From Citrobacter sp. 18056 (lineage in GTDB: Bacteria > Pseudomonadota > Gammaproteobacteria > Enterobacterales > Enterobacteriaceae), in assembly GCA_902706235.1 (NCBI GenBank), contig CACSJR010000022.1, forward strand, positions 1-64,000: a DNA stretch of 64,000 bases, in the 5' to 3' direction. Positions 7,681-16,026 of the stretch are shown here, one piece after another; position 1 is the stretch's first letter, and every line of letters starts with the position of its first letter. The notes under the pieces were generated by a model, which was not told the origin of the DNA, searched no databases, and saw only the letters and a list, made by a program, of their open reading frames with translations. A program made the position numbers and the translations under genes.

Positions 7681-7701
7681 CGCATATGGCGCGGGCTTAC
7701 T

Positions 7702-8022
7702 TCACGCCGCGCTGTTTTCAGATTGACCATTTTTTACTGACCTGCGCGCGGCGCTGGCTTTCTTCGGTGACTTTCCTTTCGCCTCGCGAATAACCTCTGC
7801 AATCGCTTTCTTACTGAAACTTAACGCCATCCCATCCAGCACCGATTTTATATCGGTGGCGCTATAGCCCTTCACTTTTACCAGCTGAATCAGATCATCT
7901 TTCAGCGATTCCAGAACATCACCACGGGACAACCTTTTTTTTGACAGGTCGGGTAAATCTGCCAGTTTCATTTTTGCAGCGTTCACTTCTTCTTCGGTAA
8001 AGAACTTTTTCACCGTTGTCAT
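7702..8022 (-). CDS. MobC-like accessory protein, divergent from the mob genes
   Basis: The 106-residue, lysine-rich product begins MTTVKKFFTEEEVNAAKMKL. It has a central GYSATDIKSVLDGMALSFSK that could form a helix-turn-helix or short RHH-like unit, and a basic C-terminal tail typical of nucleic-acid binders. It is transcribed away from oriT, opposite to nikA and nikB, the place where plasmid MobC-type accessory genes often sit. I infer an oriT or relaxosome role from position and composition. No catalytic motif is visible; a plasmid transcription regulator is an alternative. Confidence 0.5.
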   Translation of the reverse strand: MTTVKKFFTEEEVNAAKMKLADLPDLSKKRLSRGDVLESLKDDLIQLVKVKGYSATDIKSVLDGMALSFSKKAIAEVIREAKGKSPKKASAARRSVKNGQSENSAA

Positions 8023-8204
8023 TTATCCACCTTTTTATTTTTGCGGTTTTTTGTGCACGACGAAATAACCAAATCGCACGGGCTTACCCGGCGGTTTCAG
8101 AAAGAATAATGGAAAAATTGAGTGATGCACATCGTCATTTTCAACTTTTTATTAACCTTAAGTTAAATTATCTGTCACCACCGGCAATGTCGGATAAAAT
8201 GTAT

Positions 8205-8295
8205 TTAAGGACGGGACAGGAAATGTTTTGTCATTACCGTCTGCACGCAGACAGCAATGACAAAACGACCTGGTCAGGGCTTCGCCCCGACACCC
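8205..8295. other. oriT: Candidate origin of transfer (oriT)
   Basis: Three elements typical of MOBP oriTs lie together just upstream of nikA. On the minus strand, 8211-8222 reads TTTCCTGTCCCG, close to the MOBP nic core YATCCTG/Y. Three bases beyond it is an 11-bp perfect inverted repeat, GTTTTGTCATT (8225-8235) with AATGACAAAAC (8256-8266), enclosing a smaller GTCTGC/GCAGAC hairpin (8239-8252). A further hairpin, GTCAGGGC/GCCCCGAC (8273-8291), follows. The nick position is inferred by analogy with R64 and RP4. Confidence 0.75.
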
Positions 8296-8318
8296 CAGCA
8301 CCGTGCACAGGTTGAGTT

Positions 8319-8660
8319 ATGGCTAAAAGTGAAAAGCGTCAAAGGAACACTCTCATTCAGCTTCGTTGTACAGAAGATGAAGCTGAGACAATCAAGAAGA
8401 AGGCTGCAGCCGCAGGACTCACAACGTCCGAACTCCTGCGCCGTTCAGCCCTTAATCGTCGCATCATGGTGCGAACGGACATCCGGATGATGAACGAACT
8501 CAAGCGGCTGGGCGGTCTGCAAAAGCATCTCTTCATGCAGATGCAGGCCACCATGACGACCGAACTCAGTCGTCAGTATTCAGAGGTGCTCTCGGGCATC
8601 GTAACGGCAATCAATGCGCTGGACATGACACCGGTTCCGGCAGAGGACATTAAAGACTGA
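8319..8660 (+). CDS. nikA: Relaxosome accessory protein NikA-like (MobC-type RHH)
   Basis: The 113-residue basic protein begins MAKSEKRQRNTLIQLRCTED, then EAETIKKKAAAAGLTTSELL, the ribbon-helix-helix pattern of NikA/TraJ-type oriT-binding proteins. It lies directly downstream of the candidate oriT, and its TGA overlaps the ATG of the relaxase gene (8660), so the two are translationally coupled. In R64, NikA binds the oriT inverted repeat, bends DNA and recruits NikB. The 11-bp inverted repeat at 8225-8266 is the natural target here (inference). The length fits the family. Confidence 0.85.
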   Translation: MAKSEKRQRNTLIQLRCTEDEAETIKKKAAAAGLTTSELLRRSALNRRIMVRTDIRMMNELKRLGGLQKHLFMQMQATMTTELSRQYSEVLSGIVTAINALDMTPVPAEDIKD

Positions 8661-10621
8661 TGAACGTCATCATTCCGCCAAAGCGTCGTGACAAAAGGAG
8701 CAGCTTTAAAACGCTGGTCGCCTATGTCAGCACCCGGGAGGAAAAGAAACCGGGCGATGCGATTGTCTCTCCTGAGGAGCATGTGGTGGCTGCGGGCACC
8801 ACCGTTTCCACGCCGGGATTTGGTCAGCTGGTTGATTACGTCGGACGTAAAGCCGCCGCGCCTGCCACGCAGATTGTCAGCATTTCACCTGAGGGGATTT
8901 CACGCGTCCTCTCAGGTGAAGTGCTGTGTGAAACCAGCTGCTTTTCGCTGGACACGGCGGCTGCCGAAATGAACATGACGGCGATGCAAAATCGTCACTG
9001 CAAAGATCCTGTCTATCACTTCATCCTGACCTGGCAGAGTGACGAGAACCCGTCACCGGATGCGATTTTCCGCTCCGTGCGCTACAGCCTGGAACAGCTC
9101 GGGATGAAGGACCACCAGTATGTCGCCGCCATTCACCTCGATACCGATAACGTGCACTGTCATGTGTCGGCGAACCGGGTGCACCCTGAGACTTTACGCG
9201 CACAAAATATGTGGAATGATGCCGACACACTGCAGAAGTGCTGTCGTGTACTCGAGCGTGAGTTTGGGTTCAACGTCGACAACGGCAGCTGGCATATGGA
9301 TGCGTACGGCGACCTGCACCGGACCCGTCGTGATATGCCGGCGGCACCCGTTGGGGCAGCGAAGCGTGAGATTTTTTCCGACCGCGAAAGCCTGCACGGT
9401 TACGCGGTGCGCGAAACCCGCCAGATGCTCACTGATTTTGCCGAACAGGATGTGCTGAGCTGGGAGCTGCTGCATAACGTGATGTATACCCGTGGCCTCG
9501 GTATCCGGGAGCAGAACGGCGGACTTGCCGTGTACAGCCTGATCACGCCTGATGGTGTTAGTGTCAAAGCCTCAGATGTGCACCCGGCTATCAGCCTGCC
9601 GGCAATGAAAGCCCGCTGCGGTGAGTATCAGCCAGCGCCTCCGGTGTCGTCTGATTCGGCCGAGGATGGCGTGCTGCTGATGGATTCGTTCTACATGCCA
9701 CAGCTGCATGTTCGCGATCAGGAACTGCGCCGCGAACGTCGTGAAGCGCGGGCGATCGCCCGGGATATTTTGCGAGCCCGCTACGATGCATATCGTGACG
9801 GCTGGGATAAACCTGATCTGCGCGCGGGAGAACGTTTCCGCCAGATCTCATCGCACTGTGTGCTCAGAAAAGCGCACATTCGTCAGTCAGTGCGCGACCC
9901 ACTGCTGCGCAAGCTGATGTATCGCGTGGCCGAGTTTGAAAAGATGAAGGCCATGGCAGAATTGCGGCTGACGTTACGTGAGGAGCGTCAGGCCATCCGG
10001 GACACCGGTGAACATCGACCGCTCAGCTGGAAAACGTGGGTTGAGCGTGAAGCGCTGCAGGGTGATGTGGCGGCCATCAGTCAGATGCGCGGCTGGGCGT
10101 ACCGTGAGAAACGCCGGGTGCGTCAGGATGTCATGCGACAGCCTGAACCTGCGATCATTATTCACTTTGCACAGGGGGATGATGTGACGTCGTTCAGAAC
10201 CAGTGAACACGAAACCCGTCTGCATCGTGATGGCTCAGTCAGTTATCTGCGCGAGGGCAAACCGGCAGTGACCGATTTCGGCAATCGGGTGGAAGTGTAT
10301 GCGGCATCCGACAGTCAGTCCGACAGGTTTAACAACGATCTTGCCGCGGAGCTGGCAGCATGGCGCAGTGGTTCCCATGTTGTGGTGACCGGAGAACAGA
10401 CTGCCGTGAACCGCGTTCTTTATTCCGGCGCGGTGCGTAATATCACTAAAGATGACGGGAAGCCATTTGCGGTCAGCGACCATCAGCAGATGATGAATGT
10501 CCGTGCAACGGAAGACAGCCTGCGTCAGCGGGAGGTACCAGACGGGCTTCGTTATGCCGAACCACAGACCCGGGACGATGACAGTGTGCGTCCGGTCAGA
10601 CCAGTTCTACCACGACCATAA
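8660..10621 (+). CDS. nikB: MOBP relaxase, NikB-like, with LPD7 domain
   Basis: This 653-residue enzyme would nick oriT and stay attached to the 5' end of the transferred strand. The catalytic tyrosine is probably Y22 in KTLVAYVST. The metal-binding histidine motif HLDTDNVHCHV starts at about residue 159, the classic HxDxxNxHxH of MOBP relaxases. The C-terminal part (about 450-560) has an LPD7 domain (AAISQMRGWAYREKR, RLHRDGSVSYLREGKP). It is shorter than R64 NikB (about 900 residues, from memory). It is coupled to nikA by a 1-bp overlap. A decayed paralogue lies at 3377-3940. Confidence 0.93.
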   Translation: MNVIIPPKRRDKRSSFKTLVAYVSTREEKKPGDAIVSPEEHVVAAGTTVSTPGFGQLVDYVGRKAAAPATQIVSISPEGISRVLSGEVLCETSCFSLDTAAAEMNMTAMQNRHCKDPVYHFILTWQSDENPSPDAIFRSVRYSLEQLGMKDHQYVAAIHLDTDNVHCHVSANRVHPETLRAQNMWNDADTLQKCCRVLEREFGFNVDNGSWHMDAYGDLHRTRRDMPAAPVGAAKREIFSDRESLHGYAVRETRQMLTDFAEQDVLSWELLHNVMYTRGLGIREQNGGLAVYSLITPDGVSVKASDVHPAISLPAMKARCGEYQPAPPVSSDSAEDGVLLMDSFYMPQLHVRDQELRRERREARAIARDILRARYDAYRDGWDKPDLRAGERFRQISSHCVLRKAHIRQSVRDPLLRKLMYRVAEFEKMKAMAELRLTLREERQAIRDTGEHRPLSWKTWVEREALQGDVAAISQMRGWAYREKRRVRQDVMRQPEPAIIIHFAQGDDVTSFRTSEHETRLHRDGSVSYLREGKPAVTDFGNRVEVYAASDSQSDRFNNDLAAELAAWRSGSHVVVTGEQTAVNRVLYSGAVRNITKDDGKPFAVSDHQQMMNVRATEDSLRQREVPDGLRYAEPQTRDDDSVRPVRPVLPRP

Positions 10622-10731
10622 GGAGAGTTAATACGAAGATATAAGTCAAACTGAAGTGCTTAGTCGCTGATTGCACAGGGTTGAAGGCCTGTACAACCAG
10701 CTCACCATTACAACCTGTTTGGGAGGCTGCC

Positions 10732-11301
10732 ATGGCTGCCATGGATCCTATTCATTTTCAAAAAACGATCAACCTTTTTCCGCAGCTCTCAGAGGCACAG
10801 GCCCTGAGTTGCTTCCTGTTTTCAACCAGCGCCAGTTACAGTGAGATCTCAGAGCTACGCGGGAACTCGGCTGTTTCTGTGAAAAAGACGCTCGAGAAAG
10901 CACAACAAAATCTCGATCTCCCTTCTGTACAAGCCATCCGACCCATGTATCTGATCCGGGTCCTGTTCAGCGCCTTTTATTTCATGCGGACAGGAACGCA
11001 GCGGAGCACCTGCCTGAAAAATGACGTTCAACATTTTCTTCACCTGTGCCGTGATGAGGAAGCGCCAGTTCGTCTGTTACCCGAGCTGGATATTGAAAAG
11101 GCGCTGCTTATGTATTTGTACTGCTCAGGAGAAAGCATACAGGATATATGCGAAGCCTTTTCCTGCAGCGAAAGTGAGTTTCAGAATGAATTTGATACGC
11201 TATTAAAGGTACTTGAAATTAATTCACTGCAAAAACTTCGAATTATTTTACTGGCCAGACTCGAAGCTTTTTTGATCAATGTGAGCGTTAATCTAAATTA
11301 A
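10732..11301 (+). CDS. Tandem helix-turn-helix protein, probable transfer regulator
   Basis: I chose ATG 10732 (MAAMDPIHFQKTINLFPQLS) for its GGGAGG; the frame is open upstream. The 189-residue product shows two segments resembling sigma-70 region 4/LuxR HTHs: YSEISELRGNSAVSVKKTLE near residue 40, and SGESIQDICEAFSCSESEFQ near 140, followed by a helix-rich end. No receiver, ligand or zinc domain is visible. It sits between the relaxase and the pilus genes and is closed by two hairpins, so it is likely its own transcription unit. A role in controlling pil/tra expression is inference from position. Confidence 0.55.
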   Translation: MAAMDPIHFQKTINLFPQLSEAQALSCFLFSTSASYSEISELRGNSAVSVKKTLEKAQQNLDLPSVQAIRPMYLIRVLFSAFYFMRTGTQRSTCLKNDVQHFLHLCRDEEAPVRLLPELDIEKALLMYLYCSGESIQDICEAFSCSESEFQNEFDTLLKVLEINSLQKLRIILLARLEAFLINVSVNLN

Positions 11302-11311
11302 TACATCCTTC

Positions 11312-11330
11312 GCCCCATTCAAAATGGGGC
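11312..11330 (+). terminator. Hairpin after the tandem-HTH gene
   Basis: GCCCCATT-CAA-AATGGGGC is a perfect 8-bp stem, 10 bases after the stop codon. It is not directly followed by T residues and probably acts with the hairpin that begins at 11330. Confidence 0.55.
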
Positions 11331-11386
11331 TTAACCTAAATTTTTGGCTTTTATTCGTCAGTATTTAGGTTAAGTCTCTTTTTTTG
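11330..11386 (+). terminator. Second hairpin with T-run
   Basis: CTTAACCTAAAT (11330-11341) pairs perfectly with ATTTAGGTTAAG (11363-11374) across a 21-base loop and is followed by TCTCTTTTTTT. This is a good rho-independent terminator for the gene ending at 11301. Confidence 0.7.
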
Positions 11387-11517
11387 ATAATGAATTGTTA
11401 AGCACGATGTTAATAATTTGTCAATAACCTCCGGGAGGTTATTGCAGGTAATGAGATAAATCCTATTTAATGTATTCCATGAACTCTTTACGAACCCATT
11501 AATATAACGAGGCAGGC

Positions 11518-11724
11518 ATGTTAACAGCTAAAAAGGACAACAGTATTTCAATGACGCTGTTTATGTTACCTGAACTGAATGCGTTGTTACACGCCTCGGC
11601 AAAGCGTTCCGGTCGAGCCAAGACGACTGAAGCGCTTTTCCGCCTTGAAGACCATCTCCGGTTGTTTGATTCGCTCGCCACACCAGGGCAACGTTTTCCG
11701 GTTGATGGCAACAATAATGGTTAA
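11518..11724 (+). CDS. Ribbon-helix-helix (TraY/Arc-type) DNA-binding protein
   Basis: The 68-residue product begins MLTAKKDNSISMTLFMLPEL. The ISMTLFMLPELNALLHASAK block is the strand plus two helices expected for an RHH protein, followed by KRSGRAKTTEALFRLEDHLR. TraY-type proteins act as oriT accessory factors or repressors. A spaced GAGGCAGG precedes the ATG. The gene stands alone between two non-coding stretches ahead of the pilus operon, which suits a small regulator of pil or tra transcription (inference). Confidence 0.65.
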   Translation: MLTAKKDNSISMTLFMLPELNALLHASAKRSGRAKTTEALFRLEDHLRLFDSLATPGQRFPVDGNNNG

Positions 11725-12305
11725 GTATTGATCTCCACCGGCGTTTATATCCGCCGGGGTATTTTCTGCCTTAATTATGCGCTTTTGCGCAGGGCTGCGT
11801 TTTGCCCGAAATAACATCCACGCTCTTTAACAACGTGCCCGTTATTACCCTGAGCTCAAGGTCCTCTCTTGCCGGTATACCACACAGGTTACCGGAAGAT
11901 GTCCGGAGGCTCCGTCATGGCCTGCAACACATCAGGGGAACCCGCCGGGAGGTGGGGCAGTGGCTGGAGCCGCAAATCACATTTTTTGCTCCAGCACTGG
12001 CCGGGACAGTGCAAAGTCGGAATTGTGGTGCGTTAACGTTATATCCCAACGAACAGCGTTCTATGTATCCGCGAGACAGGCCCCGGGGCGATCCGTCGGG
12101 TCTCCTGCATCCGGAGATTATTAGCCCTGCACACCCTGCAGGCGTGAACGGGCAACCCTGACGGTAATACTCCACATAGCGCTAAGTGACAAAGAGCAGT
12201 CTGTGCGGGCCCACTCCCTGGTGAGTGGGTCAGCCCGGAGTTGTTCATCCGTGATCCCAGTGACCTTTAAATCCCGCCAGATGCGGGTAAATTTTTGGAG
12301 GAAAC
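11725..12305. other. Intergenic stretch without a supported gene
   Basis: About 580 bp. A short hairpin CCGGCG/CGCCGG lies at about 11737-11756, close to the end of the RHH gene, but lacks a good T-run. A 119-codon frame (11802-12161) has no family signal and is overlapped by equally long minus frames, so I do not call it. GTGGGCCCGCACAGACTGC-type GC-rich repeats occur at about 12205-12235. A GAGGAAAC ribosome-binding site ends the stretch. Confidence 0.5.
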
Positions 12306-12656
12306 ATGAAACTTTCATCTGTAAAACGTGAAGCACTGCGCATGCAGTTTGGTGGATGCTGTGCCTTCTGCGGCAGTGAGTTGCCGGTGAGAGGCTGGCA
12401 TGCCGAGTTTATCGGCGAAGATTTTGTCGTGGGTGGGGTCGTTGCAGCCTGTACGGATTGCAGGATCTCAAAAGGCAATGCCACGCCTGAAGCGTTCCGT
12501 GCGCTTCTTGCAGGCCAGGTAGAACGGGCAAAGCGGCACAGTGCGAATTTTCGCACGGCGCTACGCTTCGGTCTGGTGTGCTCCGTGAAAACCCCGGTCA
12601 GATTCTGGTTCGAACGTTATCCCGCTGAACTGATGCAGGTGGCTCATCATTCCTGA
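12306..12656 (+). CDS. HNH-type nuclease-like protein
   Basis: The 116-residue product has two CxxC pairs (C19-C22 in CAFCGSEL and C49-C52 in CTDC) spaced like the zinc ribbon of HNH endonucleases, with H32 in RGWHAEFI between them and a following RISKGN. The catalytic second histidine of active HNH enzymes is not obvious, so DNA binding without cleavage is possible. GGAGGAAAC lies just before the ATG. Small HNH-like genes occur near the start of I-type transfer regions; the role there is unknown. Confidence 0.6.
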   Translation: MKLSSVKREALRMQFGGCCAFCGSELPVRGWHAEFIGEDFVVGGVVAACTDCRISKGNATPEAFRALLAGQVERAKRHSANFRTALRFGLVCSVKTPVRFWFERYPAELMQVAHHS

Positions 12657-12884
12657 TGTCGCAACCCGTGCCATTTCCTCTGACAGCCTCTTTCTGACAC
12701 ACCCTCATTACCGTTGAATGACACAGCATCCGCTGCCCGTCATTGCATTACTCACTCTGTTCCTCTGACAGTTATCGGGTTTTCCAGCGACTGACGTGCA
12801 TTTCTTCAGCCTTTTCCAGCCAGGTCTGCATCCTGACAGAGGCGCGTGGTACACATTGCTGTTTTTCACCCCGGAGTTTCCTTT

Positions 12885-13916
12885 ATGTCATTTACCGAAC
12901 GGGCAGGGGTCTTTCCACTCCTGCTGTTGACTGGCTGCGCGCAGCAGGCGGTCGTCACCGGGCCACCTTCTGGCGGGGTGGTGGACAGTATGCTGTCGCG
13001 CAGTGCTGCGGATATCAGCGAGATGCAGTACCGGCTTCATCAGAGTGGCCCTTCAGCGCAGCGGCCTGTTTCCCCCTCAGCAAAACCAGCGGGTCAGCCA
13101 CTGCTGTTGAAAACGTCAGGTTTGCCCGCTAAAAAGTTTGCGCCTGTCGTGCCCGCAACGGCTGCCGGCAACGGTCCTGCCAGTGGGTTTATTAAAACGG
13201 GAGGTGCAGAACCAACAATGCGTGGGGCACTGCGCAAAATAATTCCATCGGGTCAGACCGTCATATTTGATAAAGCCGTGTCACCCGATACGCCGGAGCT
13301 GTGGCGATGGACAGGGAACGATCGCTGGCCGTTTGTCGTTGAGAAGATGCTGACACCGCACGGCCTGAAAGCCACGGTGAACCCGAAAGCAAACACTGTC
13401 ACGGTTGAGCCGCTGCAGGCGACTAAACCACTGCTCGCGTCACCAACATCAATCTCGCCACCCGTACCGGCTAATCGGCCAGATAAACCCGGTGCCGCAT
13501 TCGGCACTAAGCCGACTGCAACGCCTGCTCCCGGGCGCAATCCCTTCCGCGGTGATGCTGTGAGTCAAATGCCGCCGACCGCCGCGTCGTCTGCGCTCGT
13601 GCCTGTTAAATCCGTTATTCCGCCGGTTGTTGTGCCGGTGCGTCACTGGCGAATCGAACAGGGTAATACCGTCAAGGACTGGCTGTACAGCCAGGCGGCA
13701 GCTGAAGCCTGTACCGTGCCGGGTATCAAAAACTGGACCGTGGCCTGGATGACACCGGTTAACTATCGCGTTGACGCCTCGCTGGTCTTTGAGGGTGATT
13801 TCCGCACGATGCTTAACCGCCTCTTTACTCTGTACGGCGGGGCAAAAGTACCGCTCTATGCCGGCGTGCGCTCCGCGCAGTGTGTCGTCTCCGTCGATGA
13901 TAAGGAGGTCCAGTAA
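12885..13916 (+). CDS. pilL: Thin pilus lipoprotein PilL
   Basis: I start it at ATG 12885 (MSFTERAGVFPLLLLTGCAQ), giving a lipoprotein signal with lipobox LLTGC; the frame is open upstream without a better signal. After a proline/alanine-rich linker, the C-terminal part (about residues 235-345) has the TcpQ-like domain found in PilL (WRIEQGNTVKDWLYSQAAAE and FRTMLNRLFTLYGG). A similar fold around residues 115-190 (LRKIIPSGQTVIFDKAV) may be a second copy. It is the first gene of the type IVb pilus operon and probably helps place the PilN secretin in the outer membrane. Its stop overlaps pilM. Confidence 0.88.
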   Translation: MSFTERAGVFPLLLLTGCAQQAVVTGPPSGGVVDSMLSRSAADISEMQYRLHQSGPSAQRPVSPSAKPAGQPLLLKTSGLPAKKFAPVVPATAAGNGPASGFIKTGGAEPTMRGALRKIIPSGQTVIFDKAVSPDTPELWRWTGNDRWPFVVEKMLTPHGLKATVNPKANTVTVEPLQATKPLLASPTSISPPVPANRPDKPGAAFGTKPTATPAPGRNPFRGDAVSQMPPTAASSALVPVKSVIPPVVVPVRHWRIEQGNTVKDWLYSQAAAEACTVPGIKNWTVAWMTPVNYRVDASLVFEGDFRTMLNRLFTLYGGAKVPLYAGVRSAQCVVSVDDKEVQ

Positions 13917-14353
13917 TGTTTATGTACTGGTTACTTATCCTGTTTGCGGGTTTGTTTATTGGCGGCAGCTCGCCTGAACAGCGTGCAGTTGAACAGGCCG
14001 GGGTGTTGCAGGATCAGACTCAAACTCTGCAGGCCACCCAGATGGTGCGCTACATGAATCGCATCAATGACTGGCGTTACCAGAATCCGTCTGTCGATAA
14101 CGTCAGCGTCACGGATGCGCAGCTTGCGGCCTGGATCCCGGTCACGGGCTTAAGCAATCTCATTTCAGGCGGGCGCACCTGGGTCTGGCGTACCAGCCAG
14201 CCCGGTCTTATGGCGGCACTTCTTGTCCAGACACGCCAGTCTGCACTGGTAGGGCAGGTGACGTCCCGTCGTCTGCTGGACAGTTCGGGTGCCGATATGC
14301 AATTCACCGTCCCGGCCGCCATTCCCAATGGCAGCGTGGTGTGGGTCAACTGA
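13916..14353 (+). CDS. pilM: Thin pilus protein PilM
   Basis: The 145-residue protein begins with a hydrophobic segment (MFMYWLLILFAGLFIGGSSP) that anchors or exports it, then has a periplasmic domain rich in turns, with LISGGRTWVWRTSQPGLMAA near the middle. This size and profile match R64 PilM, which is required for thin-pilus assembly; its exact function is unknown. The ATG overlaps the pilL stop by one base (TAATG) and pilN follows after 26 bp, so all three are co-translated. Confidence 0.8.
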   Translation: MFMYWLLILFAGLFIGGSSPEQRAVEQAGVLQDQTQTLQATQMVRYMNRINDWRYQNPSVDNVSVTDAQLAAWIPVTGLSNLISGGRTWVWRTSQPGLMAALLVQTRQSALVGQVTSRRLLDSSGADMQFTVPAAIPNGSVVWVN

Positions 14354-14379
14354 TTTTCCTTATCTGACAGGACACAGCA

Positions 14380-16017
14380 ATGAACAAACTTCACCGGCTT
14401 ACGCTGGCGGCACTGGTCTGCCTGCTCGCCAACAGCTGCAGCACGCTTGAGCGCGTGGATGCGACCGAAAAGCGGGCGGCGACCGCAGAGGCCCAGGCCG
14501 ACCTGCATCAGCGGGCATTACAGAGCGGGCAGGTCGTTCGGGATCTTACTTCACAATGGATAAACCCCGTCCCTCTGAGCGGCCTGCCCGGGCAGCGCCC
14601 GGAATTGCCCCCCTGTTCCGTAAAAATAAACCGGCCCGGTAACGTTTCACTGTCCTATGTGAGTGCGTTTGTGACTGACCAGTGCCGCATCCCCGTGATC
14701 ATCACCCCGGATGCGCAGGCGATGATGGCCGGTGGCAGTGATGGCGGTGGCAAGACTGAAAAAATGAGTGGTCCACTGCCGGCACCGGATGCCAGCGGCA
14801 TGGTTCCACTGGCGTCGATGGGGCAGGGCAGCAGCCGACCGGCTATCGTGCCACAGTCCGACGGTGCCCTGAGAGGGGTCACCTGGAATGGTTCACTGAG
14901 TGGGCTGCTGGATAACGTCACGACGCGCCTTGGCCTGTCATGGCGCTACGAGTACGGGCACATCGCCATCTTCTGGCTCGATACGCGTACGTTTGCCATC
15001 AACTTCATGGACAGTGATGCGAGCTTTGAGTCGAAAACGGTCAGCGGCACGACGTCGACGAGTGGCGCCAGCGGGGGCAGCAGCACCGGAAGCAGTAACG
15101 GTGAAAACAGCACCATCCAGACCACGACAGCCACCATCAAGTCCAGCATCTTCAAGGATGTAGAGAACACGGTTAAGTCGATGCTGACGCCGGGTTCCGG
15201 GCGTTCTAATCTCTCGGCAGGCGTCCTGACAGTGACGGACACGCCGCGCGTGCTGGATGCCATTGGCCGCTATATTGACGATCGCAACCGTGAACTTAAC
15301 CGTCAGGTGATGGTGTCGGTAAAAATCTACAGTGTGGAGAACCGGCATCAGAACCAGCTGGGCATTGACTGGAATGCGGTGCTCAACACCGGCAGCGTAG
15401 GGTTGTCGCTGACAAGTCCGTTTACCGGAGCTTCAGCGGATGCACTGAGTGGCGGGGTGGCCATCCTCGATGGCAAAGGTGACGGGACAAAAGCCTTCCT
15501 GAAAGCCCTTGATGAGCAGGCCAGACTGAGCGTTGTGACCTCCGCGTCGGCGCTGACGACCAATCTGTCCGCCGTGCCCGTGCAGAATGCTATTCAGCAG
15601 GACTACGTGCCGAACGTCAGTACAACCCAGACGGCCAACGTCGGGACCAGCACCTCCATTAACACCGCGACTATCACCACCGGTTTTAACATGACGGCGC
15701 TGCCGCTGCTGTTCCCGGATTCGGCGCGAATGCAGCTGGAGTTTTCCATCAGCATGTCCGACGACTCCACGTTCTCGGAATTTACCACGGGTGATCAGAC
15801 TGCCCAGTTACGCAGAACCCCCATCAAAACCACCACCCAGCGCGTCATCATGCGTTCCGGTCAGACGTTGATCCTCAGCGGTTATGAGCAACTGAGTGAC
15901 TCGTCCAATCGCCAGGGAACGGGAAGTTATCACTTCTTTGGCCTGGGAGGCGGAGCGCGCGGCGATGACAGTCGTCGTATGTTCATCATCCTCGTGACGC
16001 CAGTAGTTCTGGGTTAA
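14380..16017 (+). CDS. pilN: Thin pilus secretin PilN
   Basis: The 545-residue outer-membrane secretin forms the pore through which the pilus leaves the cell. It has a lipoprotein-type signal (ALVCLLANSCST), N-terminal periplasmic domains, and a Ser/Gly-rich insert at about 220-245 (STSGASGGSSTGSSNGENST). The conserved secretin domain near the C-terminus includes RRTPIKTTTQRVIMRSGQTL and ends MFIILVTPVVLG. Length and layout fit R64 PilN. It lies between pilM and pilO in an uninterrupted operon. Confidence 0.93.
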   Translation: MNKLHRLTLAALVCLLANSCSTLERVDATEKRAATAEAQADLHQRALQSGQVVRDLTSQWINPVPLSGLPGQRPELPPCSVKINRPGNVSLSYVSAFVTDQCRIPVIITPDAQAMMAGGSDGGGKTEKMSGPLPAPDASGMVPLASMGQGSSRPAIVPQSDGALRGVTWNGSLSGLLDNVTTRLGLSWRYEYGHIAIFWLDTRTFAINFMDSDASFESKTVSGTTSTSGASGGSSTGSSNGENSTIQTTTATIKSSIFKDVENTVKSMLTPGSGRSNLSAGVLTVTDTPRVLDAIGRYIDDRNRELNRQVMVSVKIYSVENRHQNQLGIDWNAVLNTGSVGLSLTSPFTGASADALSGGVAILDGKGDGTKAFLKALDEQARLSVVTSASALTTNLSAVPVQNAIQQDYVPNVSTTQTANVGTSTSINTATITTGFNMTALPLLFPDSARMQLEFSISMSDDSTFSEFTTGDQTAQLRRTPIKTTTQRVIMRSGQTLILSGYEQLSDSSNRQGTGSYHFFGLGGGARGDDSRRMFIILVTPVVLG

Positions 16018-16026
16018 GGAGACTTT

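Noticed and set aside
11802..12161. 119-codon ORF between the RHH and HNH genes
   Set aside because: No ribosome-binding site, arginine/proline-rich low-complexity sequence, and equally long minus-strand frames overlap it.
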